From positions 1,603 to 38,572 of the forward strand of contig JABDBM010000033.1 in the NCBI GenBank assembly GCA_013288685.1: a DNA stretch of 36,970 bases. The letters run 5' to 3'. The notes under the pieces are model-generated. The model was not told the DNA's origin, ran no database searches, and was given only the letters and a program-made list of their open reading frames with translations. Below are positions 25,700-34,700 of this stretch, piece after piece; the first letter of the stretch is position 1; the number at the start of each line of letters is the position of its first letter. A program made the position numbers and the translations under genes. The stretch is from Bacteroidota bacterium (lineage in GTDB: Bacteria > Bacteroidota > Bacteroidia > Sphingobacteriales > Sphingobacteriaceae).

Positions 25700-28600
25700 A
25701 TGAGGAAGCATTTACTTTTAATTTTATTGCTCATGGGCGCTACATTTTTCATTGGCAAAAATGCATCGGCCCAGGGGGTAACTACCGCAAGTGTTAACGG
25801 TATCGTTACCGACAGCAAGGGATCAATCCCGGGCGCAACCGTAACAATCACACATACTCCAACCGGAACAGTGTATTCAACGGTAACACGCGCCGATGGC
25901 CGCTATAACTTACCGAACTTAAGGGTAGGCGGGCCATACAGTTTTAAAGTAACTTTTATTGGTTACAAGAACTTCGCATTGGATGATATTACCCTTAATA
26001 TCGGGCAGGATCAAAAAATTGACGCTAAATTGGTAGATAATACCAGTTTGCTGAACGAAGTAACCGTTACCGCAGCATCGGGTAAGGTAATCAACTCGTC
26101 GCGTACCGGCGCCCGCGAAACGGTAAACCGTACACAAATTGAGAATTTACCAACCATTAACCGTTCTTTAAGCGATTTTACCAAACTGACCCCATCGGCC
26201 AGTGGCTTAAACTTTGGCGGCCGCAGCAGCAACTACAACAACATTACTGTTGACGGTGCGCTGTTTAACAACTCGTTCGGTTTATCGGGCACATTGGGTG
26301 GTCAAACCAACTCGCAGCCAATTTCGTTGGACGCGATTGACCAAATCCAGGTTGATATTGCTCCTTACGACGTTCGGCAGGGTAACTTTACCGGTGCAGG
26401 TGTTAACACGGTTGTAAAATCGGGTACCAACACTTTTAAAGGTACAGTTTACGATTATCTGCGTAGTACAGGCTTAACAGGTTACAACGCGGGCAGCACT
26501 AAGGTTACAAAAACACCGTTTAACTATCACCAGGTAGGTGCAACGTTAGGAGGCCCAATCATTAAGAATAAATTATTCTTCTTTTTATCGGGCGAGGAAG
26601 AGCGTATCAGCCAACCGGCAACCTCTTATGTTGCAACAGGATCAGGCGCTGCAGGCCCTGCATCACAGGCCGACGCTACTACGCTTAATGCAATAGCGGC
26701 CTATTTAAAATCGAAATATAATTATGATCCGGGTGCATACCAGGGATACAATTATGATACCTACAGCAATAAAATCACCGCGAAAATTGATTGGAACATC
26801 GATAAAAACAATAAATTAAGCGCAAAATATTTTTACCTGAAATCATACGGCGATCACCCGGCAAGTAACTCGGGTGTAGTAGGTATCAGTAATACTACCC
26901 GTGCGCCAGGCGTAACTACCCTGCCATTTTACGGATCAGGCTACCGTATCAATAACAACTTTAATATCGGTATTATTGAGTTAAACACCCGTATCAGCAA
27001 CAACATGTCGAACAGGCTTACAGCCGGCTATTCTGCTTTGCGCGATTTCAGAGCTTCATTAGGTGGCGCTGCTATCCCAATGGTTGATATTGGCAATGGT
27101 ACAAGTGCCCCTGATGGTACCGTTATTACCAAGGCTACCGCTGTTGAAACCAGCTTTGGTTACGAGTTGTATACTGCAGGTAATATTCTTTATACCAACA
27201 TCGCTCAATTCTCTGACGACTTTACCTTATACTCAGGGAAACATGAATTTACCTTTGGTACCAACGACCAGATTCAAAGCTACAAAAATGGTTTCGCACC
27301 CGATTATAATGGTTTATATACCTACAACTCGGCGTCCGACTTTTTGAATGGCAACCAGGCCATTGATTATACTTACCGTAATTCGGCATTATCAAGTGGT
27401 GCGTTTCCTTACGCTACAATCAAAGCGTCAATATACAGCTTATATGCACAGGATAAGTTCCACGTTACTGATAACTTTAGGTTAACATACGGCATCAGGG
27501 CCGACTATGACGTATTCCCTACAACATTAGCTCAAAACCCTGCTGCTACAGCATTAACTTTCCAGGGCGGCTATGTTAACGGTATCCACGTTGATCCATC
27601 AAAATTGCCCGCAAACCGCGTGTTAGTTTCTCCACGTGTTGGTTTTAACTGGGATGTAACGGGCGACGGAAGTACCCAGGTACGTGGTGGTACCGGTATT
27701 TTTGCAGGTACACTTCCATTTGTATGGATTTCCAACCAGGCATCAAACAACGGTTTATTGTTTGGCTCGGGCACGGTTGCTAAAGGCGCGGTTCCAAACC
27801 CGCAGCTTGTTTACAACCCCGATGTTAATGCAAACCGCCCGGCAGCTGCTGCGGCAAACACTTCGTACGAATTGGACGTAGCTGATCCGAAATTAAAATA
27901 CCCTGAAATTTGGAGAACTAACTTAGCTGTTGACCATAGGTTACCTGGCGGCATCATTGCAACTGTTGAAGGTGCTTATACTAAAGATATCAACGCTATT
28001 TATCACCAAAACCTTGTATTATCAAACGGCTATACCACTGCTTCAAGCCCGGATGGCCAGATACATTACAACAGCAGCAACATTACTCCCGAAAACGGAA
28101 GCACTTTGAGCCAATCGAACCCTAAAATTACAGGCTTGTATTACATGACTAATACCAGCCAGGGTTATTCGTACTTTGTTACCGGTCAGTTACAAAAAAC
28201 TTTCACCAACGGTTTTTATGCCAACATTGCTTACACCCACATGGGCAGCAAGGATGTTAACGACGGCGGCTCAACCGCCAGCACCATCTGGAGCACCCGT
28301 TATGTTGCAGGCAACCCAAATGCTGATAATTTATCAAACAGCTCGTACGTTACACCAAACAGGGTTATTGCCTCGGTGTTTTACAAAAAGAGCTACCTTG
28401 ATCATGCAGCTACCTCAGTTGGTTTAATATTCGAAATGGCAAACAATGGTGCAGTATCGTACATCACCAGCGGTGACCCTAACGGCGATGGCGCCACCAA
28501 CGATTTGATGTATATCCCAAAAAATCAGGGAGATATTATCCTGGTACCTGATGCAGGTACCAACCCTGGTACTGCTGCTACACAGTGGAGCCAGTTAAGT

Positions 28601-29008
28601 GCATTTATTAACCAGGACAAATACCTGAAAAGCCACGAAGGCCAGTATGCAGAGCGTAATGGTGTGATATTGCCTTACTTTAAACGTTTTGACGTAAAGG
28701 TTCTTCAGGATTTTTATGTTAAGGTTGGCAAAACCAAAAACACTATTGAAATTAGCCTGGATATTATTAACGCAGGCAACCTGCTTAATAAAAACTGGGG
28801 CTTATACGAAAACTCATTTAACGGTTTTGCAAGCGGTAGCACCACCATATTGCACTATGTGGGCTTAAATGCTAACAACCAGGCAACATACTCGTTTCCG
28901 CTGTTAAATAAAGCAAACGGTACGCCTGTAACACAATCATTTATTAATGATAGCAGCCAATTTTCGCGCTGGCAGGCACAGTTAGGTTTAAGGTATATCT
29001 TCAACTAA
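25700..29008 (+). CDS. Oar-like TonB-dependent outer membrane receptor
   Basis: The 1102-residue protein has a signal peptide (ends KNASAQ) and a carboxypeptidase-regulatory-like beta-sandwich at about 29-115 (VNGIVTDSKGSIPGATVTIT, DGRYNLPNLRVGG). A plug domain with GRSSNYNNITVDGALFNN and TVVKSGTNTFKGTVYDYLRS follows, then a long barrel ending LGLRYIFN. This is the Oar/TonB-dependent receptor class, which imports or binds large ligands across the outer membrane using TonB energy. It is not beside a SusD gene, so it is not a classic SusCD pair. Ligand unknown. A perfect terminator follows 15 bases after the stop. Confidence 0.92.
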   Translation: MRKHLLLILLLMGATFFIGKNASAQGVTTASVNGIVTDSKGSIPGATVTITHTPTGTVYSTVTRADGRYNLPNLRVGGPYSFKVTFIGYKNFALDDITLNIGQDQKIDAKLVDNTSLLNEVTVTAASGKVINSSRTGARETVNRTQIENLPTINRSLSDFTKLTPSASGLNFGGRSSNYNNITVDGALFNNSFGLSGTLGGQTNSQPISLDAIDQIQVDIAPYDVRQGNFTGAGVNTVVKSGTNTFKGTVYDYLRSTGLTGYNAGSTKVTKTPFNYHQVGATLGGPIIKNKLFFFLSGEEERISQPATSYVATGSGAAGPASQADATTLNAIAAYLKSKYNYDPGAYQGYNYDTYSNKITAKIDWNIDKNNKLSAKYFYLKSYGDHPASNSGVVGISNTTRAPGVTTLPFYGSGYRINNNFNIGIIELNTRISNNMSNRLTAGYSALRDFRASLGGAAIPMVDIGNGTSAPDGTVITKATAVETSFGYELYTAGNILYTNIAQFSDDFTLYSGKHEFTFGTNDQIQSYKNGFAPDYNGLYTYNSASDFLNGNQAIDYTYRNSALSSGAFPYATIKASIYSLYAQDKFHVTDNFRLTYGIRADYDVFPTTLAQNPAATALTFQGGYVNGIHVDPSKLPANRVLVSPRVGFNWDVTGDGSTQVRGGTGIFAGTLPFVWISNQASNNGLLFGSGTVAKGAVPNPQLVYNPDVNANRPAAAAANTSYELDVADPKLKYPEIWRTNLAVDHRLPGGIIATVEGAYTKDINAIYHQNLVLSNGYTTASSPDGQIHYNSSNITPENGSTLSQSNPKITGLYYMTNTSQGYSYFVTGQLQKTFTNGFYANIAYTHMGSKDVNDGGSTASTIWSTRYVAGNPNADNLSNSSYVTPNRVIASVFYKKSYLDHAATSVGLIFEMANNGAVSYITSGDPNGDGATNDLMYIPKNQGDIILVPDAGTNPGTAATQWSQLSAFINQDKYLKSHEGQYAERNGVILPYFKRFDVKVLQDFYVKVGKTKNTIEISLDIINAGNLLNKNWGLYENSFNGFASGSTTILHYVGLNANNQATYSFPLLNKANGTPVTQSFINDSSQFSRWQAQLGLRYIFN

Positions 29009-29023
29009 AAGTTACTTTAATCG

Positions 29024-29059
29024 ACAAAAAACCCCGGCCAAACGGCCGGGGTTTTTTGT
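29024..29059 (+). terminator. Rho-independent terminator after the TonB-dependent receptor
   Basis: ACAAAAAACCCCGGCC (29024-29039) and its exact complement (29044-29059) form a 16-base stem with an AAAC loop. The GC core followed by six T residues is a textbook intrinsic terminator. It isolates the receptor from the peptide-related locus downstream. Confidence 0.95.
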
Positions 29060-29373
29060 TGTGTTATAATTTATTTTTAGTGTTATTTATTATTATACAA
29101 TTTACTTAAAATTTATATATCATTATAGATAATATGAAAATAGCTATAAACACCGCGCAAATAGAATCAATTATTGATTAATTGATTTAACCCTTACAGG
29201 GATAAAAATGCCCTTAATTGTGCAAAATACATTTGTTTTAATTTTCGTGAAAATGTCTTGATTGTACCTTTCGCTATAGTTAAAGCTTATTTCATTGATA
29301 TTGTAACGTAAATAATACAATATGATGTTTTTATTCTTTGTTTTTAATTCCCTAATTTCATCAATAATTTATT

Positions 29374-29404
29374 TAACCTGATAACCTGAAATAACCTAAT
29401 AACC
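29374..29404 (+). promoter_or_regulatory. Four direct TAACC words upstream of the C39-like/VKOR gene
   Basis: TAACC occurs at 29374, 29382, 29392 and 29400, spaced 8, 10 and 8 bases, within a ctgataacctga-type context. Spaced direct repeats of this kind can be a regulator binding site, for example for the LuxR-type regulator at 35479. This is a weak inference in AT-rich DNA. Confidence 0.3.
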
Positions 29405-29531
29405 AAACGTTCAAGTAGTAGCCGATACGCAAACCCTGATTAATAATTTCAATTAATTAATGTTTTATCAAAACAATAAATGCTTTTGCGTTGATTGATT
29501 TTGATGGAATTTATTTTAAAAAAAATCCTAA

Positions 29532-31151
29532 ATGTTATCATTTACCAGTCACTCCAACTGTGAGGCCGTACTTATTAAACTATTTAAACATTCGGAAGTT
29601 AAGGCCGATATAAAAACTATTAACGCCGAATTGGATAAACATCCGGATTATCCAAGCATGCTTGCTATAAGCGACGTTTTAACAGTATTGGGTATTGAAA
29701 ATGAGGCTTACTATGTTGATACAGCCGACATTGCCGGTATATCATGTCCTTTTATTGCGCATACCAATTTAGATGGAGGTAATTTTTTGCTTGTAACCCA
29801 AATAACAGCAGAAGATGTTTTTGTAGAGAACGAAATATGGGATGGGCACAGGCTAAGCATAAACGAATTTAAAGTAATGTTTGAAGGCGTAGTATTGACA
29901 GCCAAAGCACCGGCTGCTGTCATAACCGCCGCGCCCTCGTTACAAATGTTGCTGAGCCGAATAAAAACACCTGTAATTGCTGCATATATTTTATTGACCA
30001 TAGTATCCGCATTGGTTTACCGCCAGGGGAGCGGCGCAGAGTGGCAATTGCTATTGTTAAGTTTATTTAAAAGTGCAGGGCTTGTGGTATCGGTATTATT
30101 GCTTGTTCAATCTTTTGATAGTAACAACCCGTTGGTGCAGGTACTTTGTAAAACCAATGGAAAAACAAACTGTAATGCTATTCTTTCGTCAAAAGCTGCA
30201 AAAGTGTTTGAAGGTTTGAGCTGGAGCGAGGTCGGTTTTTTTTATTTTGCTGGTACCTTGCTGCTGCTTTTATTTGGCGGCAACAATAACGCAAAATGGC
30301 TGGTAGTAACACTGTTGAATTTCGTGAGCCTGCCCTATACCTTTTATTCCATTTATTACCAGGCAAAAGTTGCAAAGCAGTGGTGTGTGCTTTGTTGCGC
30401 TGTACAGGCGTTGCTGTGGCTGGAAACCATTGTATTGTTAGTATCGCTTACAAGTACAGGCCATGCTTTGTTCAATGGGAGTAAAGTTTTCGCGCAATAT
30501 AACCCGGGCCAGGTGTTAAGTACTATACTCATCTGTTTGTTAACACCCATAATATTATGGATATTATTAAAGCCGGTGTTGTTGAAACTACAAGAGCTAC
30601 AACCTTTGAAACAACAACTAAGAAAATTTAAATATAACGCCGAAATCTTTAACAGGTTACTTACCGAACAATCCCAATATGCAATCCCCGATGAGGAATG
30701 GTCCATTGTATTAGGTAACGTTGAAGCAAACAATGTAATTACGATGGCAACTAATCCCTATTGCCCGCCTTGCGCAAAAACGCACCAATTACTTGATGAA
30801 TTGCTTACACAAAATAACAATATACAGGCAAGAATTGTGTTTACGGCCATCAATACTGAAACAGACCCAAAAACGCCCATAAGTCGCCATCTGATGGCGC
30901 TAAACGAGCTGCCCGACAAAACCATTGTTAGACGAGCCCTGCATGATTGGTACACCCAAAAACAAAAAAACTACGAAGCCTGGGCAGCGGCTTACCCGGT
31001 ACAACTAAACCAGGCAGCATATTATAAAATAGACAAACAACGCGCCTGGTGCCAAACCGCTGAGGTTACCAGCACGCCAACATTGTTACTCAATGGTTAC
31101 CGGCTACCCGAGGCCTATCAACTGCCCGACTTAAAATACATGCTTTATTAA
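29532..31151 (+). CDS. C39-peptidase-like / VKOR / thioredoxin fusion protein
   Basis: The 539-residue membrane protein has three parts. Residues 1-125 resemble a C39 peptidase domain (HPDYPSMLAISDVLTVLGI, CPFIAHTN, FKVMFEGVVL). Cys10 sits where the catalytic Cys would be, but the expected His is Asn84 and no Asp partner is clear, so it is probably inactive. Residues 145-345 have about six membrane helices with a VKOR core: loop Cys206 and Cys214 (NCNAILSSKAAKVFEG) and the active pair Cys285/Cys288 in WCVLC. Residues 390-539 are a thioredoxin domain with CPPC at 411-414 and a cis-Pro region STPTLLLNG. VKOR-thioredoxin fusions oxidise cysteines in exported proteins using quinone. A Cys-rich leader peptide gene follows 119 bases downstream, the probable substrate. 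Confidence 0.88.
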   Translation: MLSFTSHSNCEAVLIKLFKHSEVKADIKTINAELDKHPDYPSMLAISDVLTVLGIENEAYYVDTADIAGISCPFIAHTNLDGGNFLLVTQITAEDVFVENEIWDGHRLSINEFKVMFEGVVLTAKAPAAVITAAPSLQMLLSRIKTPVIAAYILLTIVSALVYRQGSGAEWQLLLLSLFKSAGLVVSVLLLVQSFDSNNPLVQVLCKTNGKTNCNAILSSKAAKVFEGLSWSEVGFFYFAGTLLLLLFGGNNNAKWLVVTLLNFVSLPYTFYSIYYQAKVAKQWCVLCCAVQALLWLETIVLLVSLTSTGHALFNGSKVFAQYNPGQVLSTILICLLTPIILWILLKPVLLKLQELQPLKQQLRKFKYNAEIFNRLLTEQSQYAIPDEEWSIVLGNVEANNVITMATNPYCPPCAKTHQLLDELLTQNNNIQARIVFTAINTETDPKTPISRHLMALNELPDKTIVRRALHDWYTQKQKNYEAWAAAYPVQLNQAAYYKIDKQRAWCQTAEVTSTPTLLLNGYRLPEAYQLPDLKYMLY

Positions 31152-31270
31152 GCCGATAAGAAACTTTGTGCACAAAAGTAAAAGGAGCATGCACTTTACA
31201 ATACATGCAGCCAAATTTACCGGGGCTTGGTACCGGTAAGATTAAATCAATTCACGTTAATAGTTTTATT

Positions 31271-31492
31271 ATGGAAAATTTGGAAAAACTCACAAGAGAT
31301 CAGATGAAAAATGTTAGAGGTGGCAAATTGGTTTCTTGCCCGGTAACACTTGCGCCGGGCTATGGTTTTGTAGGCTCATCGCACTCGTACGATTGTACCG
31401 GTGAGACACCTGATCAATGTCAGGCCGGCGCTGATGCATGGTGCTGGTCGCAACCTGGTTGTGCCAACGTTGACTGCCCGGGTGCAGCATAA
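31271..31492 (+). CDS. Double-glycine-leader, six-cysteine peptide precursor (putative RiPP/bacteriocin-like)
   Basis: The 73-residue product has the leader MENLEKLTRDQMKNVRGG, ending in GG like exported bacteriocin leaders. Its L-T/S-R-x-x-M-K-x-x-x-GG pattern matches Bacteroidota natural-product precursor leaders. The 55-residue core has six Cys (residues 23, 41, 49, 58, 64, 69), enough for three disulfides, and ends in Ala. The frame extends upstream to 31166 through a GTG, but the ATG at 31271 gives the leader directly at the N-terminus. It lies between the disulfide-forming VKOR fusion and a hairpin terminator. Biological activity is unknown; signalling, killing or a structural role are all possible. 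Confidence 0.8.
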   Translation: MENLEKLTRDQMKNVRGGKLVSCPVTLAPGYGFVGSSHSYDCTGETPDQCQAGADAWCWSQPGCANVDCPGAA

Positions 31493-31575
31493 AGTATCGT
31501 TGCTTGTTTAAACCGCAGGCTGTACAATAATGTTGGCCAGGTTTTAGGCGGCAATTGCTAATTATCAGTGAATGC

Positions 31576-31637
31576 AGAGCTGCCCGTTCGAACGTGGAAT
31601 GGGTAGCTCTTTATTTTGCCGGGCCGTGGCAAAATAA
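31576..31637 (+). terminator. Tandem hairpins after the peptide gene
   Basis: AGAGCTGCCC (31576-31585) pairs with GGGTAGCTCT (31601-31610) with one G-U pair, followed by a T-rich run, a good terminator. The T-rich run itself, TTATTTTGCC (31611-31620), is the exact partner of GGCAAAATAA (31628-31637), forming a second hairpin that would compete with the first tail. The pair may tune readthrough into the large gene downstream. Confidence 0.65.
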
Positions 31638-31695
31638 CCGGTTAAGCATTACATAAATGCAGGGGCTGTTACCGAAAGTACCCCAATAATTACCG

Positions 31696-31703
31696 TACTT
31701 TTG
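31696..31703 (+). promoter_or_regulatory. -7-like element for the carboxypeptidase-regulatory/TonB-plug fusion
   Basis: TACTTTTG exactly matches TAnnTTTG. A clear TTTG partner upstream is not seen. Transcription from here would begin near 31710, after the TTG at 31701 and before the ATG at 31785, which supports the later start for the next gene. Confidence 0.4.
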
Positions 31704-31784
31704 TGCGGGCTGTTGTTTTTAATTCGAGATACATCTATAAGATCAGTTAGCTTAGCACAAACCAAACCCCTTAACCAAATCCGG

Positions 31785-34700
31785 ATGTCACCGCTAAAGG
31801 CATATTATTATCGCAAAGATGTATCGCTAAAATATCAGGGAATATTTTACTTCCTGATATTTCTATTGCCGTCACTCTGTTTAGGTCATGCATCAATATC
31901 GGGCAGGGTTTTGAACCAGGCCGATACCAAACCTGTGCCTAACGCCAGTGTATTTATAAATAACGCCACCATTGGCAGTAACACTGCTGCCGACGGTACG
32001 TTTACGCTGCGCAACCTGAAGCCGGGCAAGTACGATTTAATTGTATCGATTGTAGGGTTTGAAACCTACAATCAATCGGTTACTGTAGGTGACGTAGATA
32101 TGAGGTTGCCGGATATTATCCTGTTGCCAAAAACTATAGCGTTAAAAGAAGTAAGCGTGCAATATCACGAAGACCCCGACAGGCAGAAGTACCTGGGATG
32201 GTTCAAAGACGAGTTTTTGGGTACGTCGGAACGGGCATCGGATTGTAAAATAATAAACCCCCAAATGCTCGATTTGCAATATGATGATAGCCGCCATTTG
32301 CTTACAGCTTCGTCGGTTGATTTTTTGGAAATTGAAAACAACGCTTTGGGCTATAAGGTAAAATACCTGTTAACCAATTTTTCGCTCGAAAGCGGTGACG
32401 AAAAAAAAATTTATTACGAGGGACCGGTTTTGTTTCAGGAATTGCAAGGAAGTGCATCGCAGCAAAATCGCTGGAAAAAAAACAGGGAGGAGGTGTATGA
32501 AAACTCTCCCATGCACTTTTTACGCGCGGCGCTTAATAACCGTCTCGATCAGGAAGGTTTCAGGGTACAGCAGTTTTCGGTTTACGCTAATCCTGAAAGA
32601 CCTTCGGATAGCCTGATCAATGCTAAAATTGCATTTTATAGCGGCCGGAAAAAGGAGGGAGATAATGAGCGCGATTCTTTATCGTTTTGGGAGAAAAAGT
32701 CAAAACTGCCAAAAACATTCCGTAAATTATTACCTTTTGCGGTAAGTACCAGCGACATCATTACCACTACCGATAAACCGGGCCAATATGCCCTTAACTG
32801 CGATAATGACGGCATTTATGTGGCTTACAGTAAAAGCCATCATTATCATCTTAACGATCAGATAAATTACCTGTACAATCGTAATAATACCGAAAATACA
32901 CTGGTTAATTTTAACTCGCCACACGCTTTTTTTAACGATAATGGCGTTATCTCAAACCCCTATAGTTTAATTTACTACGGCGTATGGGGACTGAACCGCG
33001 TTGCTGAACTTTTACCGGTAGATTATGCGCCAGACAACAGCCCGCTGCTGAACGGGCAGGGAAACCTGCAGTCAATTATCAATCCGGCATTAGAAAAATA
33101 TCTTGCGGTACACCCCTCCGAAAAAGTCTACCTTCATTTAGACAAACCCTATTACGCAGCCGGAGACACTATTTATTTTAAAGCCTATGTAACCATGGGC
33201 GAAATGCATGAACCTTCAAATATTAGTGGTGTTTTGCATGTGATTTTGATAAATACCAGTAATCAAATTGACCAATCAATAAAACTACAACTGGATAGCG
33301 GAATAACCTGGGGCGATTTTGCCTTGCCCGATTCGTTACCCTCAGGCAATTATCGCATACGGGCTTATACCCAATGGATGCGCAATGATGACAATAATGG
33401 TTTCTTTGATCAAACTATTCCCATCGGTTCGATCTTAAAAACTCCAATATTTAGAGAAACTGCCAAGGCACCGAAACCTTTAATTGCTAAGCCAGATATT
33501 CAATTTTTTCCGGAAGGGGGTAGTCTGGTGACAAGCATTCGCTCGAAAATAACTTTTAAAGCGATTGGGCCAAATGGGTTAGGGATAAATGTAAAAGGAA
33601 TAATAGTTGATGACGAAAATAACGACGTTTGTACCTTTCAATCGACTCATTTGGGCATGGGGTATTTTTACCTTACCCCTGTAAAGGGCAAAGGGTATAA
33701 GGCTAAGATAACTTATCCTGATGGCAGTCAGAATCTTGCCAATCTCCCCAAGCCGGATACATCGGGGGCTGTTTTATCCATCAATAACGATTCTATCCCC
33801 AAAGCCACCGTAAGAATTGAAGCTAACGTGGCCTGTTATCAGCGAAACCACAATAAAGACTATACATTGTTTATTTATTCGGGCGGGCTGGCCACTACGG
33901 TTACCTGTAAATTAGATAGTCAGGTGTTGATGTTAAATATTTTGAAGAGACGGCTTCATACCGGTGTCGCAACTGTTAGCTTATTCTCGCCCGAAGGACA
34001 ACCATTATGTGAGCGATTGTTTTTCGTTCAAAATTATGATCAGTTAAGCCTGAAGGTAACTTCGGATAAAAAGATTTACACAAAACGGGAAAAAGTAAGC
34101 TTATTATTAAATGCGAAAAATCGGGCCGATTCAACAGTCGCCGGGCACTTTTCTGTAACGGTTGTAGATGAAAGCAAAGTGCCTTTTGATGAAAATCAGG
34201 GAAGCACCATCCTGAACAACTTGCTACTAACATCGGACTTGAAAGGCGATGTGGAGCAACCCAACTATTATTTTGCAGATACCAGTGCTGATGCTACTAA
34301 AAACCTGGATATTTTGCTGCTCACGCAAGGCTATCGCCGTTTTGTCTGGAAAAAGGTGCTGGAAGACAACAGCCCGCCCCCGGCCTATCAGCCGGAAAAG
34401 GGACTGGAAATTGGCGGGAAGGTAAAAAACCTATTTAACAAACCAATATCGAAAGGAACTGTTACCCTGATTCCTTCGGTGAGCGGTCCGGTGTTAAATG
34501 CAGTCACAAACGATCAGGGAATCTTTCAATTTTCGAACCTTGTATTTGTTGATTCAACCCATTTTATATTAAGCGCAGTGAATAATAAGGGGAGGAATAC
34601 AACTAAGCTCACTTATTTTAATAACAATACTGAACCGCCGATAGCGTCGAATGCTTTTTGGTCTACCAAAACCGTTGCCGATACTGAAATGACAATATAT

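Larger units (their letters stand above)
29009..29531. other. Long AT-rich spacer before the C39-like/VKOR gene
   Basis: After the terminator the 523-base region is very AT-rich and holds no convincing gene. It contains TACATTTG at 29228-29235 (a -7-like word with no clear -33 partner), four spaced TAACC words at 29374-29404 and a small TGTTTT/AAAACA dyad at 29461-29475. These are the only candidate control sites seen for the downstream gene. Confidence 0.45.

Noticed and set aside
25700..29008. Considered the TonB-dependent receptor as part of the peptide locus
   Set aside because: A perfect terminator and more than 500 bases separate them, it has its own promoter, and nothing ties it to the peptide beyond being next to it.
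30356..30733. 125-codon minus-strand open frame inside the VKOR fusion gene
   Set aside because: The plus-strand frame has clear VKOR and thioredoxin motifs across it. The antisense frame has no family pattern.
31166..31270. Upstream extension of the peptide gene from a GTG codon
   Set aside because: It would bury the GG leader 35 residues inside the protein, whereas such leaders are N-terminal.
31701..31784. Upstream extension of the large fusion gene from a TTG codon
   Set aside because: A -7-like promoter word overlaps it, and the ATG at 31785 puts the signal peptide at the N-terminus.
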